64,000 bases of DNA from Pedobacter montanisoli (GTDB taxonomy: Bacteria > Bacteroidota > Bacteroidia > Sphingobacteriales > Sphingobacteriaceae): contig NZ_JALGBH010000002.1 of assembly GCF_022809115.1 (NCBI RefSeq), positions 1,429,543 through 1,493,542 of the forward strand, in the 5' to 3' direction. Of the stretch, positions 62,538 to 64,000 are shown in pieces. Made by a program: the position numbers and the translations under genes. Under the pieces are notes generated by a model. That model ran no database searches. It was not told the origin of the DNA and saw nothing but the letters and a program-made list of their open reading frames with translations. How positions within the stretch are numbered: position 1 is the stretch's first letter; every line of letters starts with the position of its first letter.

Positions 62538-63203
62538 ATGTTCAGACGAATACTCATAGCAGAAGATCATGAAAGTGCAAATATCTCGGTGCAGAAAACA
62601 CTGACAGATCTTGAGATAACAAACAAAGATTATGTTTATTACTGTGATGATGCTTTAACCAGAATTAAAAAGGCATTGTATGAAGATCAGCCTTTTGATC
62701 TGTTGATCACAGATATTCACTTTGAAGAAGACCATGTTAAACAGGAAATTAATGATGGCATTGAATTGATCAGAGCTGCAAAAAATGTACAACCTCAGCT
62801 TAAAGTCCTGGTATTTTCGGCAGAAAATAAAGCTGCAATTATGGATACACTTTTCAACGAACTGAATATTGACGGTTATGTTAGAAAAGCCCGTTATGAT
62901 GCACAAGAATTAAGATTAGCCATAAAGACCATTTATTGCGAAAAAAGATACATCAGTACAGAAATACACCAGAACATCAAAGAGAAAAACAGTTATGAAT
63001 TTACTGATTTCGATATCAAAATAATTTCTCTCTTATCAAATGGCATGTTGCAAAAAGATATTCCTGTTTATTTGCAAAGCAACAAGATTAAACCTTCAAG
63101 TTTAAGCAGCATAGAAAAGCGCCTCAACCAAATGAAAGAAGTCTTAGATCTTTCTAAAAATGAGCAACTTGTGGCTTTTTGTAAAGACATGGGCATCATC
63201 TAA
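62538..63203 (+). CDS. Response regulator (REC plus LuxR-like output)
   Basis: The 221-residue protein has a receiver domain with acidic start ILIAEDHES (E9, D10), phospho-acceptor aspartate in LLITDIHFEED (near 57), and VFSAEN and YVRKAR for the switch threonine/serine and lysine positions. The C-terminal part (about 150-215, FTDFDIKIISLLSNGMLQKDIPVYL and SLSSIEKRLNQMKEVLDL) looks like a shortened or diverged LuxR-type HTH. It is encoded 11 bases after the TPR kinase and is surely its partner. Targets are unknown. Confidence 0.88.
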   Translation: MFRRILIAEDHESANISVQKTLTDLEITNKDYVYYCDDALTRIKKALYEDQPFDLLITDIHFEEDHVKQEINDGIELIRAAKNVQPQLKVLVFSAENKAAIMDTLFNELNIDGYVRKARYDAQELRLAIKTIYCEKRYISTEIHQNIKEKNSYEFTDFDIKIISLLSNGMLQKDIPVYLQSNKIKPSSLSSIEKRLNQMKEVLDLSKNEQLVAFCKDMGII

Positions 63204-63316
63204 TTACTGAGCACCTCCTCGGGCTATCACAATTCTTCCGTTAAACCCAATTCAAAATAATTTTATAAAAAAACAATAATTACGGTTTCCCGTAAAACTG
63301 TCTTCATTATTGTGTT

Positions 63317-63324
63317 TAACTTTG
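63317..63324 (+). promoter_or_regulatory. Orphan TAnnTTTG box in a gene-free stretch
   Basis: TAACTTTG matches the Bacteroidota -7 box. No protein gene lies between it and the terminator at 63427-63459, so a transcript from here would be a small RNA of about 130 bases. The -33 box is not clear. Confidence 0.35.
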
Positions 63325-63426
63325 AAGTGTTAGTAAAGGAATAAGTTTTATAACCAGAGAATTAATACTAAAAAAGCGCTCAAAGTTCAACTAATTTTTC
63401 ATCTACCTAATTATTTGAACTGATTA

Positions 63427-63459
63427 AAAAGCCCAACCCGATAATCGGGTTGGGCTTTT
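63427..63459. terminator. Bidirectional terminator before the acetyltransferase gene
   Basis: AAAAGCCCAACCCGA (63427-63441) and TCGGGTTGGGCTTTT (63445-63459) form a perfect 15-base stem with a three-base loop. It ends the minus-strand acetyltransferase gene and any plus-strand transcript from the two-component operon or the spacer. Confidence 0.93.
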
Positions 63460-63473
63460 ACATTATAATAAGT

Positions 63474-63899
63474 TTAGAAGTGTTTGACCATTTTATAATG
63501 TTTAATCCCCGCTTCTTCAAATTCTTCACCCTCGGCCTCGAAACCAAATTTAGCATACAACCCCACTGCATTTACCTGCGAATTCAAATAAACATAATGA
63601 GCATCAGCGGGTAGATCAGCTAAAACAGTCGATACCAAAGCTGCACCAATCCCCTTACCTCTGAATTCTTTAAGCACGGCAAACCGTTCTAATTTATAGC
63701 CCAGATCTGTTTTACGCCATCTGCATGCAGCACATGGTTGCTGATCTGATAAGGCCAGAAAATGAATAGATTCTTCTTCATTTGCGTACTCAATTTCAGG
63801 CGGACAATTTTGTTCATCAACAAAAACTGTTCTACGTATGGCAAACACTTTTTCTAAATCTTCTTTGGTGGTGGCCTTTACAACCCTTACGGTTCCCAT
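63474..63899 (-). CDS. GNAT family N-acetyltransferase
   Basis: The 141-residue protein has the GNAT fold. The acetyl-CoA-binding motif A is in ERFAVLKEFRGKGIGAALVS (R/Q-x-x-G-x-G/A near 75-95), and the beta-bulge and late tyrosine region are in VYLNSQVNAVGLYAKFGFEAEGEEF. The early part (IRRTVFVDEQNCPPEIEYA) resembles the ElaA/YjcF-like group. It moves an acetyl group to an amine of unknown nature. It is a single gene with its own terminator. Confidence 0.92.
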   Translation of the reverse strand: MGTVRVVKATTKEDLEKVFAIRRTVFVDEQNCPPEIEYANEEESIHFLALSDQQPCAACRWRKTDLGYKLERFAVLKEFRGKGIGAALVSTVLADLPADAHYVYLNSQVNAVGLYAKFGFEAEGEEFEEAGIKHYKMVKHF

Positions 63900-63931
63900 A
63901 TATTTAAAATCTGTATTTAAATGAATAAAAA

Positions 63932-63957
63932 AGGCACAATTGAATTCAATTGTGCCT
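63932..63957 (-). terminator. Palindromic terminator near the right edge
   Basis: AGGCACAATTGAA is followed directly by its reverse complement TTCAATTGTGCCT. On the minus strand a T-run follows, so it should end a gene entering from the right edge. Confidence 0.75.
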
Positions 63958-63977
63958 GTATATTAAAAGTATCTTGC

Positions 63978-64000
63978 TTAAAGTTTATCGTTAACGTTAA
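63978..64000 (-). CDS. Possible C-terminal end of a gene entering from the right edge
   Basis: On the minus strand the last codons read NVNDKL followed by TAA (63980-63978), 21 bases ahead of a terminator palindrome. The piece is too short to identify, and the reading frame is chosen only from the position of the terminator. Confidence 0.3.

Overview
The window looks like a chromosomal segment of a Bacteroidota bacterium of the Sphingobacteriaceae, most likely Pedobacter or a close relative (inference). The reasons are: AT-rich DNA; a fused SecDF; a type IX secretion C-terminal tail; DUF4199, BatA-type and DUF1287 proteins; promoter-like TAnnTTTG elements; and RHS proteins with Bacteroidota-type DUF5977 modules. 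No tRNA, rRNA, CRISPR array, integrase or transposase was found.

Layout. (1) 1-9069, minus strand: a partial membrane protein, two family 2 glycosyltransferases, a DUF4199 protein, a hypothetical protein, a dihydroorotase-like protein that has lost its metal ligands, a BatA/VWA protein and an L,D-transpeptidase. (2) 9135-16599, plus strand: a complete histidine operon in the order hisG-D-C-B-H-A-F-IE, preceded by a promoter and a 19-codon leader peptide with six histidines. A small membrane protein and a WD40 protein follow it. (3) 17893-21307: a serine hydrolase, a YceH protein, an NlpC/P60 hydrolase and a universal stress protein. (4) 21310-28817: a 4-hydroxyproline catabolic operon (AraC regulator, deaminase, alpha-ketoglutarate semialdehyde dehydrogenase, 2-epimerase, FAD dehydrogenase), with a divergent aminopeptidase P that could supply substrate from proline-rich peptides. 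(5) 29040-41535: CvfB, a secreted beta-helix protein with a T9SS tail, a TPR/HTH regulator, MetZ, OsmC, IspE, DUF1287, ThyA, FolA and SecDF.

(6) 41583-55500, minus strand: the most unusual part, a polymorphic RHS toxin locus. Two large exported proteins form its head. One is a 1333-residue SpvB/TcB-like protein with YD repeats and DUF5977. The other is a 1052-residue RHS protein with a GC-rich core and an AT-rich variable tip. Behind them lies a row of displaced tips. Each starts with a nearly identical piece of RHS core and carries its own C-terminal domain (a zincin with HEIGHSLGLEH, an alpha/beta hydrolase with SHSMGG, a short unknown tip, and decayed tips). Small lipoproteins, membrane proteins and a Sel1 protein, probably immunity factors, lie between them. 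Frameshifts and truncations show that the array is decaying.

(7) 55705-58283, plus strand: type II NADH dehydrogenase, methylglyoxal synthase and an HMG-CoA-lyase-like enzyme in overlapping frames. (8) 58286-60251, minus strand: a HAD phosphatase and an unknown protein. (9) 60609-63203: a 60-residue secreted peptide, then a lipoprotein-type TPR histidine kinase and a response regulator, which could be a peptide-sensing system (inference). (10) 63474-63899: a GNAT acetyltransferase and the window edge.

Three copies of a dispersed GTCATnCTGA-type intergenic repeat lie near 7434, 19868 and 28862. Several strong hairpins act as terminators or may be parts of small structured RNAs.
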